Assembly: GCF_020921035.1 (NCBI RefSeq)
Contig: NC_063158.1
Coordinates: 2,958,001 to 3,022,000, forward strand
Direction of reading: 5' to 3'
Length of the DNA: 64,000 nucleotides
From: Rhodamnia argentea
Lineage: Eukaryota > Streptophyta > Magnoliopsida > Myrtales > Myrtaceae
Made by a program: the position numbers and the translations under genes. Shown piece by piece: positions 11,795-23,124 of the stretch (the first letter of the stretch is position 1; every line of letters starts with the position of its first letter). Below the pieces are notes generated by a model. It was given only the letters and a program-made list of their open reading frames with translations. It was not told where the DNA came from and made no database searches.

Positions 11795-14700
11795 ATGGCT
11801 TCGTCCTCTTCTTCGTCCGGCGCCGGAGCGAGCCACTTCGACATGCCGTGGGTGGAGAAGTACCGGCCGAACAAGGCCGCCGACATCGTCGGCAACGAGG
11901 ACGCTGTCTCCAGGCTTCAGGTCATCGCTCGCGACGGCAACATGCCCAATCTCATCTTGTCCGTACGTTTCTCGCCTCTACCTTGTCTTCTGTTTCAAGC
12001 TCGAGCTTGGTGTGATTGTTTTTTATTGCTCGGATCTGCTATATGGGTGGCCCTAATTTCTCCGAGGATGAGATGGGTAAATGCGGTGTCCCCAGGTGCT
12101 TGTGAAAATTCCGCGATGAAATCTGCCTTCTTACTTTGACCTCCTCTAAATCTTCTTCGCACATTCTAGGATCGCCTTTCCTGATTTGAGGTTCTGGCTC
12201 TGGTACTTGGGAAATGCGCCTAGCGATTGGCAGTAGTAGGTTGTTTATTACTAAAGTCGTCTTCTTTCAGACAGCTGCTTTCTCCATGCCTGCTTGGGTT
12301 AGACAATTGTGTGTCAATTTTCTGTGTGAAGATTTCTAATGCGATAGGAGTTGTTCATTCGAAGAAGCTGAATTTTTCTCTTCTTTTTTTCCTGCAATTC
12401 TATTGTGAAACGAAATGGAAAGCCACGCATTATTTGGTTGTGAAGTCGTTGCGCCCAACGCTCTTCTATCTCATGTTGAAGACTGCTCATGATACTTATG
12501 ACTACATCTCTATGTACTTTCAGGGACCTCCTGGAACTGGTAAAACTACGAGTATACTGGCTCTCGCACATGAACTTCTTGGACCAAACTATAAGGAGGC
12601 GGTGTTGGAGCTGAATGCATCTGATGATAGGCAGGGATTTGTACTTCAAGTCTGTAACATTTCGATCTGCTGTTTCTTCCTAAAGTAATGTTCTTGTAAC
12701 TTGCCTATTCAGGGGAATAGACACTGTAAGGAACAAAATCAAGATGTTTGCCCAAAAGAAAGTAACCCTTCCTCCTGGGAGGCATAAGATGGTGATATTG
12801 GATGAAGCTGACAGGTAAGACGTCTCACCTAATTAATGGCCAGACCTTATTTAGCTGATCATTAGACTGATTATTCAAGGATTGTAGAAGTTTTTCTTTT
12901 ATCCTATTTTACGATATTTTTCTTTTGTCCTATCATAATTGTTGGTTCTTCGTTTTGTTGCACTCATTGAAGTATAATTCTTATACATTTTTCTTCTTTG
13001 GGTTGGTTATTGGGGTACTTTTTCTCAAAATCAGCATGACTTCTGGAGCACAGCAGGCTTTGAGGCGGACAATGGAAATATATTCAAACACCACTCGCTT
13101 TGCCCTTGCATGCAATATATCTTCAAAGATCATTGAGCCTATTCAGAGTAGATGTGCTCTTGTTCGCTTTTCACGATTATCGGACCAAGAAATTCTTGGG
13201 CGTCTCATGGTGGTGATTAAAGCAGAAAAGGTACATGTATATGTTATGTATGCTTGTCTCATTCCCACTTCTATAGATAAGCTAAACTGATCATTGCAGT
13301 GCAAGTTCAGTATTATTATTCACTTATTTCTTGCGATGACGCTACTTTGTTGGACTTGCCATAGTTTAGCTGAAGTCGTCTGTTTGATTACAGAATTGAA
13401 ACCATCAAATTCTTGTTTTTAACTTAATCATACTTTCCAAGCCAGGTAAACCAATATATCTTTATGATTGGACATTCCAAACTCTACTGAGGTTTACTAG
13501 TTTGAATGTGTTATCGTTTTAAGCTGGACACGGTATTGAAGTGGAGGCTTTCTATGGCTTAATTTGGGCAATGAGATACTTATCGCATGTAGTCTAATCT
13601 CTTTGAGAGCTGCTTCTATTTGTAATTAAAGGCTAATGCTCCTTACTTCAGGATTATAAGTGACACCATGATCACAAGTTGCTTGAAGTCTCTCTGAGAA
13701 AAGTCAACAACACTTACTTTGCGGTTAGAAGCATGTGGACTGAGAATATTTGGGAACATATTGTCCTTGAACTGCTTCCTTCTAAGTTTTCAGTAGGGAT
13801 AAACGCATCAGAAGTCCTAAAACTTATCGTGATCAAGTTGTGAAACTTTCAAATTACCTTTTCAAGTCCTAAAATTTGCTAGAAACTGCAATTGAATATT
13901 TCGTTAATCTCTATCTAGTTTAAGTGATAGACAATGCTGACTTGGCAGTTTTAAATAAATTTCAAGGACGTGTGATGCTAATGTGGTGTCAAATAGGTGC
14001 CACACCACTAAGATGATAAACACACACACACACAAAAAAAAAGAAAACATAAAAAGTGCCCAAAATTAGAAAACAAAGAAAAATAGAACTGGAAGAGAGA
14101 TATGCATGTGACAGTGGGGTGTTTGAAGGGCAGTTACCTCCGCCAATGAGGCCCGTCAACCCTCACATCATGCATGGGTGATGAGCCTTGGTGGCGTGAC
14201 TACTTGCCACCACCAAAGAAGGGTCCACCATCCCTCACGTTTGTGCTGCGAGGTTTGTGTAATTAATAAACTACCTCCAGCCTGACCTCAAGCACAGCAC
14301 TTCACGATGAAGAGGACGAGCTCATCATCAATATTCATAGATTGCTCAACCACAAGAACATTTCTCCTTCATCAATTTCAAATCTTCCCTTGATTTTTCA
14401 TTTTGTTTTTTCCTGGAAAATCCTTACTTTAACAATTATTATGATCTCTGTTTCTTGCCATCTGTGCTGAGCTTTTGAATCCTCCTTCAGACAAATATTC
14501 TTTCTCAAGTTTGAACATTCCCATCAATTTTGTTCATTTTCATCATCTTTAACAAGTACAACAGTAAGAACTACTATGACATCAAGAAGCTCGAGCACAA
14601 GACGGTGCCTCTCAAGGAAGACAACCTTCGACCCCCCCCAAAAAAAAGGAAGACAGCCACTGCACAAGAGCAGTGGCGCCATCATTGATGAGGAGCTTAC

Positions 14701-16059
14701 GCCACCATGCAAACCCTCGCCCACCACCGCATGTGGCCTTCTAGTTCTCGCCTAGATTTGGGCATGAGCAAGCAGGTGTGGTGAGGACTGGTGACCCTCG
14801 CCCTCGCCCTTGCCATTGGTTGGGCAAGGGTCACCTGTGCTTGTCGAGTCCTGCTGAGAGTGGACGGCCCTCGCTGGCAAAGGTGGAGTGGTGGTGCCGC
14901 CCTTCGCCTCCTCCACACTAATGTGCCACCCCCATTGAAGACCACCTCTCTTGAATAATTCAGCAGTTGGTCTTTAGTTTTCGTTTTTGTATTTTAGTGT
15001 CTTTTGTATTGTTATTTTTTGGGCATTTTTCAGATGTGGTGGCCAAGCCGGCACCACTTAGTCTGAAAAGTATCTAAAAAAGTCATGGCAACTTTTTCGT
15101 CTGTCAAAGGGACGGGCCTGATTGATTGCACGAATGGTTAAGTTGGTCCTGTCGTGATTCCACTTTCATAACAGCAAATAGAAAAAATTACAGAAGATAA
15201 GAAGAAAGGATTCCATCCTCTTTTATTTTTTAGCTGTTGTTTTGGTGGATATATACTTAGTCTGAAAAGTATCTAAAAAAATCACGGCAACTTTTTCATC
15301 TATCAAAGGGACTGACCTGATTGATTGCACGAATGGTTAAGTTCGTCCTGTCGTGATTCCACTTGCATAACAGCAGTTACTTTGTTGTGGTTATAAGTCC
15401 ATCCTCTTTTATTTTTTAGCTGCTATTTTGGTGGATATATAATTTAACTGCAGTGGTACTAAATGAAGGTACCATATGTCCCCGAAGGCCTTGAGGCTAT
15501 CATCTTCACTGCTGATGGTGACATGAGGCAGGCGCTTAATAACTTGCAAGCAACATACAGCGGGTTCCGGTTTGTCAACCAGGAAAATGTTTTCAAGGTT
15601 ATAAGACCACTCAAAAATTAGCACATTTGTGACTGTCAAGAATTCATAAATAATACATCATCCACTTGTTTTTCAGGTTTGTGATCAGCCACATCCATTG
15701 CATGTCAAGAATATGGTTCGCAATGTCCTAGAGGGGAAGTTTGATGATGCTTGTGCTGGTCTGAAGCAACTTTATGATCTGGGCTATTCCCCTACAGACA
15801 TAATTACTACGCTATTTCGTATCATAAAGAATTATGACATGGCCGAGTATCTGAAGTTGGAGTTCATGAAGGTCTCTCTTGTGCAGTTAAGGGTTCCAGC
15901 TATATATGAAGATTGTTGATTTCTTATATGATGCACTTCTGGATGCAGGAAACTGGTTTCGCACATATGAGAATCTGTGATGGCGTTGGCTCATATCTTC
16001 AGTTATGCGGTCTTTTGGCTAAGCTAGCTGTGGTCCGTGAGACTGCTAAAGCAGCTTGA
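11795..16059 (+). CDS. RFC2: Replication factor C subunit 2 (clamp loader, RFC2/RFC40 type)
   Basis: Seven exons: 11795-11962, 12524-12630, 12713-12814, 13035-13230, 15469-15597, 15677-15871, 15949-16059; 335 residues, close to the usual length. AAA+ ATPase of the pentameric RFC complex that loads PCNA onto primed DNA in the nucleus. Visible motifs: MPWVEKYRP at the N-terminus, Walker A GPPGTGKT (residues 57-64), Walker B ILDEAD, and the SRC box ([10 protein letters not shown]), then the C-terminal collar domain with [17 protein letters not shown]. Exon phases close perfectly only if intron 2 has a GC donor (AG|GCAGGG at 12631). Intron 4 (2.2 kb) is bloated by repeats, including a 186-199-base tandem duplication and GC-rich repeat DNA; the acceptor at 15468 is weak, with little pyrimidine tract. 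The start is the first ATG in frame with the conserved N-terminus. Confidence 0.95.
14130..14940. repeat. GC-rich repeat DNA within RFC2 intron 4
   Basis: Patches such as ctcgccctcgcccttgcc, and gggcaagggtcacc at about 14820, resemble the GC-rich cores of inverted-repeat elements at 47.1 and 47.7 kb. A short CA run and A-rich stretch (about 14020-14045) precede them. Open frames of 67-82 codons here follow from base composition and match no family. Element ends could not be placed. Confidence 0.4.
15057..15441 (+). repeat. Two-copy tandem duplication in RFC2 intron 4
   Basis: Copy one (15057-15255) and copy two (15256-15441) both contain cttagtctgaaaagtatct, gattgattgcacgaatgg, cgtgattccact and, at the end, catcctcttttattttttag then gtggatatat. 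Copy two is about 13 bases shorter in its second half. The duplication abuts exon 5 (15469), so exon 5 splicing depends on sequence that recently doubled. Confidence 0.8.
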
Positions 16060-17768
16060 GGATCTCTGTAGCTGGGCTTGTCCTTCGCGACTCTTGTGAA
16101 TGTAAGAGTGCGTACGATTTCATTATTAGGTGCGTGCAGATGAGGAGTTGAAAGAGTGGTGTTAATTTACCTCCCCCGACTTGATAGAGTTTTGTAACCT
16201 GGTGCATCTCTTGGTGATGCATAAGGTTCCCGCTTTGTTGAAAGCATAGAGTAGGGTTTTCTTTTGGAGACTCGTGCAATGGTTCTTGTACAAATGGCAT
16301 CATCTCTCTGTTTTTCCCCAACTGAACTGTTTTTTGCAATCAGGTTTTGATTCCCCAACGGATCGTCCCCATCCCTGAACTCATTGTCCGCACATGGCAC
16401 CATTTTGTCCTGGTCGAATTGTGGGGCGGTGTCTCTATTGACTGATTAGTACTTGACTTGTAGCTGCAAGGATTCTCTTCGTAAATTGCAGAATCAGTAC
16501 TCAAGCAGAAGCACCAAATATGTGGAAGGGGAATATATGAGCAACCTCTAATCCAGTCGAATGAACTCAGTTGCGGACTTTTGACCAAAAAAAAAAAGAA
16601 CTCAGTTGCGGACGAGACTTGATTTGCAGTCCTTTGAAAGGACGAAGTAATGGAATTTTCTCCCAGGTTTCATGGTGTTACACGCGAAACCGAACCATCT
16701 CGCGGCTTGCTCGAGCGCTTGGTACATGGTGGTATGTGCTGTTTCGGCAACTGGCCTTTCACATGCTTCGGACGAGTTTTAGACTAACACTTAGTTTGGA
16801 TTAGTTTCGATGGAGTGATTAGAAGGGAGAAGAAATCATTAGAATGCATGATGATTAAATGCCATATTATGTACTTGTAAACAGATGGAAAAAAAAGGCC
16901 AAAAAAATGCAAAAAAAAAAAAAAAAAAGACTGTGTATTACCCCCTAATCTCTTCTCCTAAATTTTTTCCGCCGTTTCTTTCCATCGAAACATGAACATG
17001 TCTTTATGACCCCTTCTTTCCTCCATCCTAACAAACCTATATGATTAACTTTGATTTCGAAGCTATTGATTTAGTTTGCCAAAGTACAGTGAAATTGAAT
17101 CCACGAATTGATAAAAAAAAAATCAACTTGAATCAAACCTATATGTGATTGGCTTAAATTGGAATTTTGTTACTCCCACCAAGATCCGCATCGACGGCCG
17201 CTTCGATCGGGCTCACACCCTAGATTTTGCAGCGACCTTCGCACCCTCCTACTCATCAAGGATCGGCACTTGCCTTGATGGCCGAGTATAGGTCGCACGC
17301 TTCAGCATCATCCATTTTTGGGGCTAGTTAATTCAACAATTTAAAGGCATATAATGCTATGGAATGTCTTCTTAAGTTTGTCGGGAAATTGATGTAGCTT
17401 TTACCTTGCTCTCGAGACATATTAATCTCCAGTACTCTCATCTGAAGAGAGCTTTGCACTTTTGACTAATTTGAAAAGACTGAAATCATACCTATTTAAC
17501 TTAAATAGATGTCCGACCAAAAAAAAAAAAACTTGAATAGACGATATAAAAAGTTACCATATTTCCGAAAAACGATATCAAGAGTTCACTATTTTTATAT
17601 TGGAAAATTCACCCACACTTCTTTTTATTTTATTTTTTAACAATCACCTATACTTTAATTCTTAAAAAATGCAAGTAACTTAATATTTGTAATTAATCGA
17701 CCAAAAAAAAAAAAGATGTCTAATTTAAGTTCGGATTGCAATTATGATTGTTCTATTCAGGACAAGAG
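16060..17768. other. RFC2 3' region and RPL24 upstream region
   Basis: The first few hundred bases are probably the RFC2 3' untranslated region. After 16800 the DNA is AT-rich with long A runs (about 16911-16928, 17521-17532, 17703-17714). Small frames here match nothing I recognise. Confidence 0.4.
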
Positions 17769-17914
17769 TGGGCCTATTGACGTCTTCTCTATGGGAGGTT
17801 GCCCGACGGGCCCAATTTGCGAGACCATTGAGCGACGGCGTCGTTTCATTGGAGCGAAGTTTTGAGTCTCCTGCTTGGGATGCATTTAGGCTAGCGCATC
17901 AGATATTAGGGTTT
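17769..17914 (+). promoter_or_regulatory. RPL24 promoter: two site II elements and a telo-box
   Basis: TGGGCC at 17769-17774 and its inverse GGCCCA at 17809-17814 are site II elements; TTAGGGTTT at 17906-17914 is an inverted telo-box (AAACCCTAA). The pairing of telo-box with site II upstream of the start is a known signature of plant ribosomal-protein promoters. The telo-box sits about 60 bases before the ATG, probably near the transcription start. Confidence 0.7.
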
Positions 17915-17971
17915 TCTCCACCATCAGCAGGCGCGCCGAGACCCAAGCTCCAGCAGCCTCCTTCGCTCACC

Positions 17972-19469
17972 ATGGTCCTCAAGTAGGCCCCTCCATCTCT
18001 CTCTCAATCTCGACGTAATGCTGCTTATCATTTTGTGACTCGGTCGTCTGTGTGTTATTGCTTGATGTGGGAGGGTTTTGTTTCGGTCTGAGTTCATGCG
18101 CAGATTGTGAAGCTTGCGTCTTTGGCGTGGCAATTTTCCTTTTTTTCCCCCCTTTTGTTGTGGATTTTGTAGTGTCTTGCTCGTGGAAGTTTCAAAAGAT
18201 CTCCGAAACTGCGTAATCTGCGAAACATTTGAACTTTCAAGGCTTATGTTTGCGACTGTTTTGCTATTGCAATGGAAGTAAGAACAGTGGGGGTCGGGGA
18301 GGATTGCCGAATAAAGATGTGTCCGAGATGCCGAGTAGCAGGAGTTGGAACAAATTTTTGGACCTGATTGGTTCTGGATCTTCAGCTATAGATGTGTACA
18401 ATGTTGACAGATCAATACTTGTGCGGCTTTATTACATGGGTGGATATTGCATTAGCGGCTGTTCTCACTTCTCTGTGAGTTGTGACCGTGGCAGGAATGT
18501 TGTTAGTCTCGTGTTTTGATACTTGAGTGTTTGATGTGTAGTTTATTGACCCTAGTGTGCATAATCGGAAGTATGCGTTCTATCTCTTGATATTTTCTGC
18601 TACATGTCGATAGAGTATTACTGCATTGCTTTGCGCCTGCGAGATTTGTCGTGCTTAATACAGTTTGTTTCCCATTATTTTGATATTCTAGGACTGAACT
18701 CTGCCGCTTTAGCGGTGCCAAGATTTACCCCGGCAAGGGAATCAGATTCATTCGCTCGGATTCCCAGGTGAGATTTTGAATGGTTCTACGTGACGGCCTT
18801 GCCAGTCATCGTTTCTTACGTGAATTGTCTTGTCTACTTTGCATGTGTAGGTTTTCCTGTTTGCCAATTCTAAATGCAAGAGGTACTTCCACAACCGCCT
18901 GAAGCCTTTGAAGCTTACATGGACAGCCATGTACAGGAAGCAACATAAGAAGGTGAAGAATCGACCAGAAGGCTTTTTAGCATAGCTGTTTTGCTTGACC
19001 TGAATGGTGTGCTGTATATGGTTCTCGGGGTTGTCACAATTTGACTCTTTCTATTAATCACATTTGCAGGATATCGCTGCCGAGGCTGTGAAGAAGAAGC
19101 GCCGAGCCACTAGGAAGCCTTACTCGAGGTCCATTGTCGGTGCCACCTTGGAAGTTATTCAGAAGAAAAGGACTGAGAAGCCAGAAGTCCGTGATGCTGC
19201 ACGTGAGGCTGCTCTCAGGTATGAGCTCTTGTCCTGTCACAGTCACCGTTGAGGTTTTTGCTGTCCTTGCTCTCTATCACGCTGCTTTGCATGACGCTTT
19301 CTTGGTTTGCAGGGAAGTCAAGGAAAGGATCAAGAAGACAAAGGATGAGAAGAAGGCAAAGAAAGCTGAGACGATGGCCAAGTCTTCAAAGACCCAATCC
19401 AAGGGGAACATGCCTAAGGGTGCTGCACCGAAGGGCCCCAAGCTCGGAGGTGGCGGTGGGAAACGATAA
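17972..19469 (+). CDS. RPL24: 60S ribosomal protein L24 (eL24)
   Basis: Five exons: 17972-17982, 18692-18767, 18851-18952, 19070-19218, 19313-19469; 164 residues, the standard plant length. The first exon encodes only MVLK less one base, a layout common in ribosomal-protein genes with a long first intron (here 0.7 kb). The conserved N-terminus has the [11 protein letters not shown] motif and [10 protein letters not shown], the middle [14 protein letters not shown], and the C-terminal tail is lysine-rich, ending in a glycine run and KR. It is a structural component of the large cytosolic ribosomal subunit; in plants it is also known to promote reinitiation after upstream ORFs. All splice sites are GT-AG. 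Upstream site II and telo-box motifs support high constitutive expression in dividing cells. Confidence 0.97.
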
Positions 19470-20920
19470 ATTCGTTTGCCCTGCTTTCTTGTAATCCAGT
19501 ACCATCTGGCATCTACAGTTTAGATTATTTGTTTCAATTTCTGCTTCGATCAACTCACATATTTTACCGAGGTTCTTTTTGTCAGATTCAGTTTGATTTT
19601 GTTTAATGCACGTCAGTTCGGAGTTTGTTGATCATGCTGTGCTTTTACTATTCCACATAGCCTATAAGCAGTAGGTACTTTGGTTCCAGTTCTGATGACT
19701 ACACAGAATCTTTGACATAAGTTTTTTGTCGACTTCCTTTGCGAACTAGAGCTGTCTTTGTGCAGGAAATAGTTTTGCGCATAGTATGTGAGTTGGGTTT
19801 TTTTCGTGACAATGAGTGAGCGGGGTCATCACTTTTCTAATCGGGTCACAAGTGCAGTATATGCCTTTTCATAATCCTGTTCTCAAATTTTATAGGATTT
19901 CTTTCAAACTTTGAAAGATTTGTTGGAAAAGGCTGAGCTGTTTTATGATGGAAGAGATGCTATCTACAGTTAATTCTTGTCCTTTTTCCCCTTCTAATAT
20001 TCTGTGAATCAATTATCTCGCATCTAAAAGATTAAGGCCGCTTTCGAAATTTGGAGTTCATAAGGAATGTTATATGTTCTTGGATATGTATTGGCAACTC
20101 CACTAGTAAAGAAAGCATTGCGCTTTAAAATTGGGAAATGGTTGGTCTGTTGTTTGTTCGAGTCTTATCAATCCTTCCTTACCCATATGTGAAATGGCTA
20201 GTCACGTCCGGGGGCGAAAGTTACTTGGCCGGACGATTTTCTTGGATCGAGCGCTACCTTTGGGCATCTTTCGAAGGCGGAGCAACTTGTTAAGCTCCTA
20301 ATTCCGGCTTTATGTCATTTGATCCTTCCTAAGCACCATTTCCAGACCCAATAGATGCGTTTTAGCTGGCCAAAAGAGCCAATCAATCTTGTTCCGCCGG
20401 ACGTTTCGGCTTTAGAAAATGGTCATTGCTTAGGCCACTATCCTACCTGAAAAATCAATCTTTAGGTGTCTGCGCTTGTGCGCTCGTCATACAGAGAGAG
20501 AGGGAGAGAAAAGTAACCATCTTCTCGTTCATTTAGGTGAATGATGATAGGGCATACGGTGGTCATTCTTATTTTGGTTGGAGCGCGTTTTGTCTTTTAA
20601 AAATTGATTGCTTACATCGCTTATGAATATAGACGAACAGAAAATATTTCCATCATCAGCTCGACTCAATGTGAACTCTCGTTGCTTAAAAAAAGGTGTT
20701 CTTTGCTTTATAGGTGGCGCCCCAGACCATAACTCTTTCCAATCGAAGGATCCCACTACGTTTCTCATCTGACTCTGCATGATAAGAACAGAAAATAGTT
20801 TGACAGCCTCGTTAATCACTTCTCGCGACCCTATAAACCTCCACCGCCCTTACATAACCCAGCCTTAATACGTGAACAACGCGCTAGGATCCTCCCACTG
20901 GTTCTTTCCGTCGCAGTTCG
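19470..20920. other. RPL24 3' region and intergenic DNA
   Basis: No gene recognised. The first 150 bases are a likely 3' untranslated region. A minus-strand frame of 96 codons at 20529-20819 has no family features. A short GA run lies at about 20493-20510. Confidence 0.4.
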
Positions 20921-20932
20921 GAAGAAGGGCCT

Positions 20933-22232
20933 ATGTTGATGTCGAACCTAGTGGTCGAGAGAGGGATGGGAAGTGGCGACGCCGATAGTATGGGCGCCAA
21001 TGAAGCGAGATGGGTGCTGACCATACACTTTGAGAGGTTTGCCTCCGGCGGCGAGTGGAGGCTGTGGTTGACCCTCGTGTTCTACTTTGCCAATGCGCGC
21101 AGCCTTCGCCGCCGCCTTTTACTTCACCCTTTGCCTCGGTAGTCAGGTAGAATCATGGTGGAGTATCTCCCATTCAGTGTAAGTTGTGATCTGTTAATTC
21201 CTTCCCTTTCCTTTTTCTCCTGTATATGAACACTTTCGTTTTCCTCGACGAAGAATGAAGTTGTTGTGCTGATAACAGATGATTGAAATCCTGGAGCCAT
21301 CCCTCTTTTCATCCTTTTTTTTTCTCTGTTCCTGTCTGTGTAGATTGGACAAGATGGGGGCTTTGGAGTGGTACAAGATGGTGCACCAGAAACAAGCTCG
21401 GAGAATGCTCACTTCCATGGGGTTGTATGGGCGTGGTTCATCTGCTCTCGACCAACTTGACCTTGACCTTGTTCTGTCTTGGCCTCGAACAATGGTTCGG
21501 TTTCGGTTTGTGGTCGCTTTTTCATCTTCTGCAGTATTAGAAGAGGATGACTCTATTCGTTACTCGAAGCTATATTAGTAATGCATCTTTGCCTTTTCAA
21601 AATGCTGAACCATATTGATCGGATTTGTCGTAATTTCATCTTATGGGGTTACAATTGGTGCTGGAAGTGCGATTCGGAACGATCTACCTGTTGTCCGGAG
21701 TTGGCACAAGCATTCTGTCTCTGCTTTTTGTTCAGGAAGGAATGGCCTTTGGTGCTTCCGGTGCCATCTTTGGAGTCTTCGGCGCGAAGATATCCGAGTT
21801 CATCACCAACTGGACCATCCATGCCAACAAGGTCAACAAACCTGATAGCGCCTTCTGCTAAATTTCCATTCTTGTGCTAACTCGAGACTCTGACTTGCCT
21901 TTATGTTGTGAGTTTATACTGTGAAATTTATCATTGAATCGCTTGTGTTTCTGTATTGTTTTTCTTGTTTTTCAGGGTGCTCGTCTGTCTATACTGATGT
22001 GCTTGTCAGCACTTGGTTTCGGATTCACAGTCCTCTGTTCATACATGGATAATTTCGGCCATGTCGGAGGGCTACTAACCAGGTTCCTTCCCGGCTTCGT
22101 GATACTCATCCGTCCCTGGCACGAGTGGGCAAGTTGCCGAGACCGTACCGACGATGCTCATGCCGATGAGCCTAATTACAAGATGTACCAATACACGCTA
22201 TGTCTTCTCGGCCTAGTTCGACTGATCACCGG
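20933..22232 (+). pseudogene. Decayed tandem copy of a RHOMBOID-like protease gene
   Basis: Exon-like blocks follow the order of the intact rhomboid gene immediately downstream. A degenerate first exon (GEWRLWLTLVF, about 21051) is cut short and lacks the conserved region before exon 2. Exon 2 (about 21344-21500, starting LDKMGALEW) loses frame near 21425, where one base is missing from the G run, and continues in another frame as VVHLLSTNL...LEQWFGF. Exon 3 (about 21669-21831) keeps the nucleophile motif GASGAIFG, and exon 4 (about 21977-22232) keeps FGHVGGLLT with the catalytic histidine. No exon 5 equivalent was found in the next 800 bases. The catalytic blocks survive, so decay is probably recent; a shortened expressed form cannot be excluded without transcripts. 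Confidence 0.7.
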
Positions 22233-22949
22233 GTAAGTTGAAACATCTAATATATACATGGAAAAGTAATATCCTCCGGTGATTTCATAGATCTGAACAA
22301 GAATGGGTTGCGCTTGGTATCGATGTCGCAACACTAATTTATAAATGAATGAATCGGATATGGAACTTTTTATTCTCTTACTGTTTTGAAAAATTCATTG
22401 AGGAAGGAGTCGTCTCCTTCATCTCCCAACTTGCAGCTAGCAATGCATAAACAATTGCAAACAAGCCTGGTGGCTGAAGCTTTCTTCATAACAATGGCCA
22501 TTAGACCATTTCAAAGAAATCAATACATTTAGGCCGGTTGAAACAGTCCCACCCACCAGATGGATACTGGAAATACAGTTAAAATCAGCGAAAACAGGAT
22601 CGTGATCCTCCGCATTTTAATTTTCTCTGCAGATGGAAATTTCGATACGTGGTGTCTTGAGGGTCGGATTCGGATTCCACCGGCGGGGGACGGTGTGGTA
22701 AGCCGATAGTAATGTTTGTCGGATACCGTGTCTTGACGAGTCGAGGCTGTCCAATGTATTTTACCTTAGTTTATTCGAATTAAACCATCTGCTCCACATC
22801 CATATTCGAAAATGTTAAAGAAATCTGTCGGAGTAACAAATTAAAACAACAAAGGTGTGAGATTTCCAAGTATTTTCCAGTGTCTTAAGCTCATGCACTT
22901 TGCTTAGACACCGCGTACCACAGTCAACTCTGAAGCTTATCCCAGGGAT

Positions 22950-22957
22950 TATATATA
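22950..22957 (+). promoter_or_regulatory. Likely TATA box of the rhomboid gene
   Basis: TATATATA lies 168 bases before the ATG at 23125, at a suitable distance for a leader of about 140 bases. No other motif near it was recognised. Confidence 0.45.
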
Positions 22958-23124
22958 GCACGACGACACAGTCTCTCTGCTACAGTTGAATCTGCCAACG
23001 CTAATTCAAGAAATCTCCTCTCTGTCCCCTTCTCTTCACCCACCACTCGGCACTCCACCTTCTCACGTTCATCCACATACTCGTCGTAAGCGTTTCTTCG
23101 AGCATTCCTGGAGAGAGAGAAGCG

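Noticed and set aside
14524-14945. Two minus-strand frames in RFC2 intron 4
   Set aside because: Within GC-rich repeat DNA and without family similarity.
18229-18519. 96-codon frame in RPL24 intron 1
   Set aside because: Lies wholly inside a well-supported intron and has no family features.
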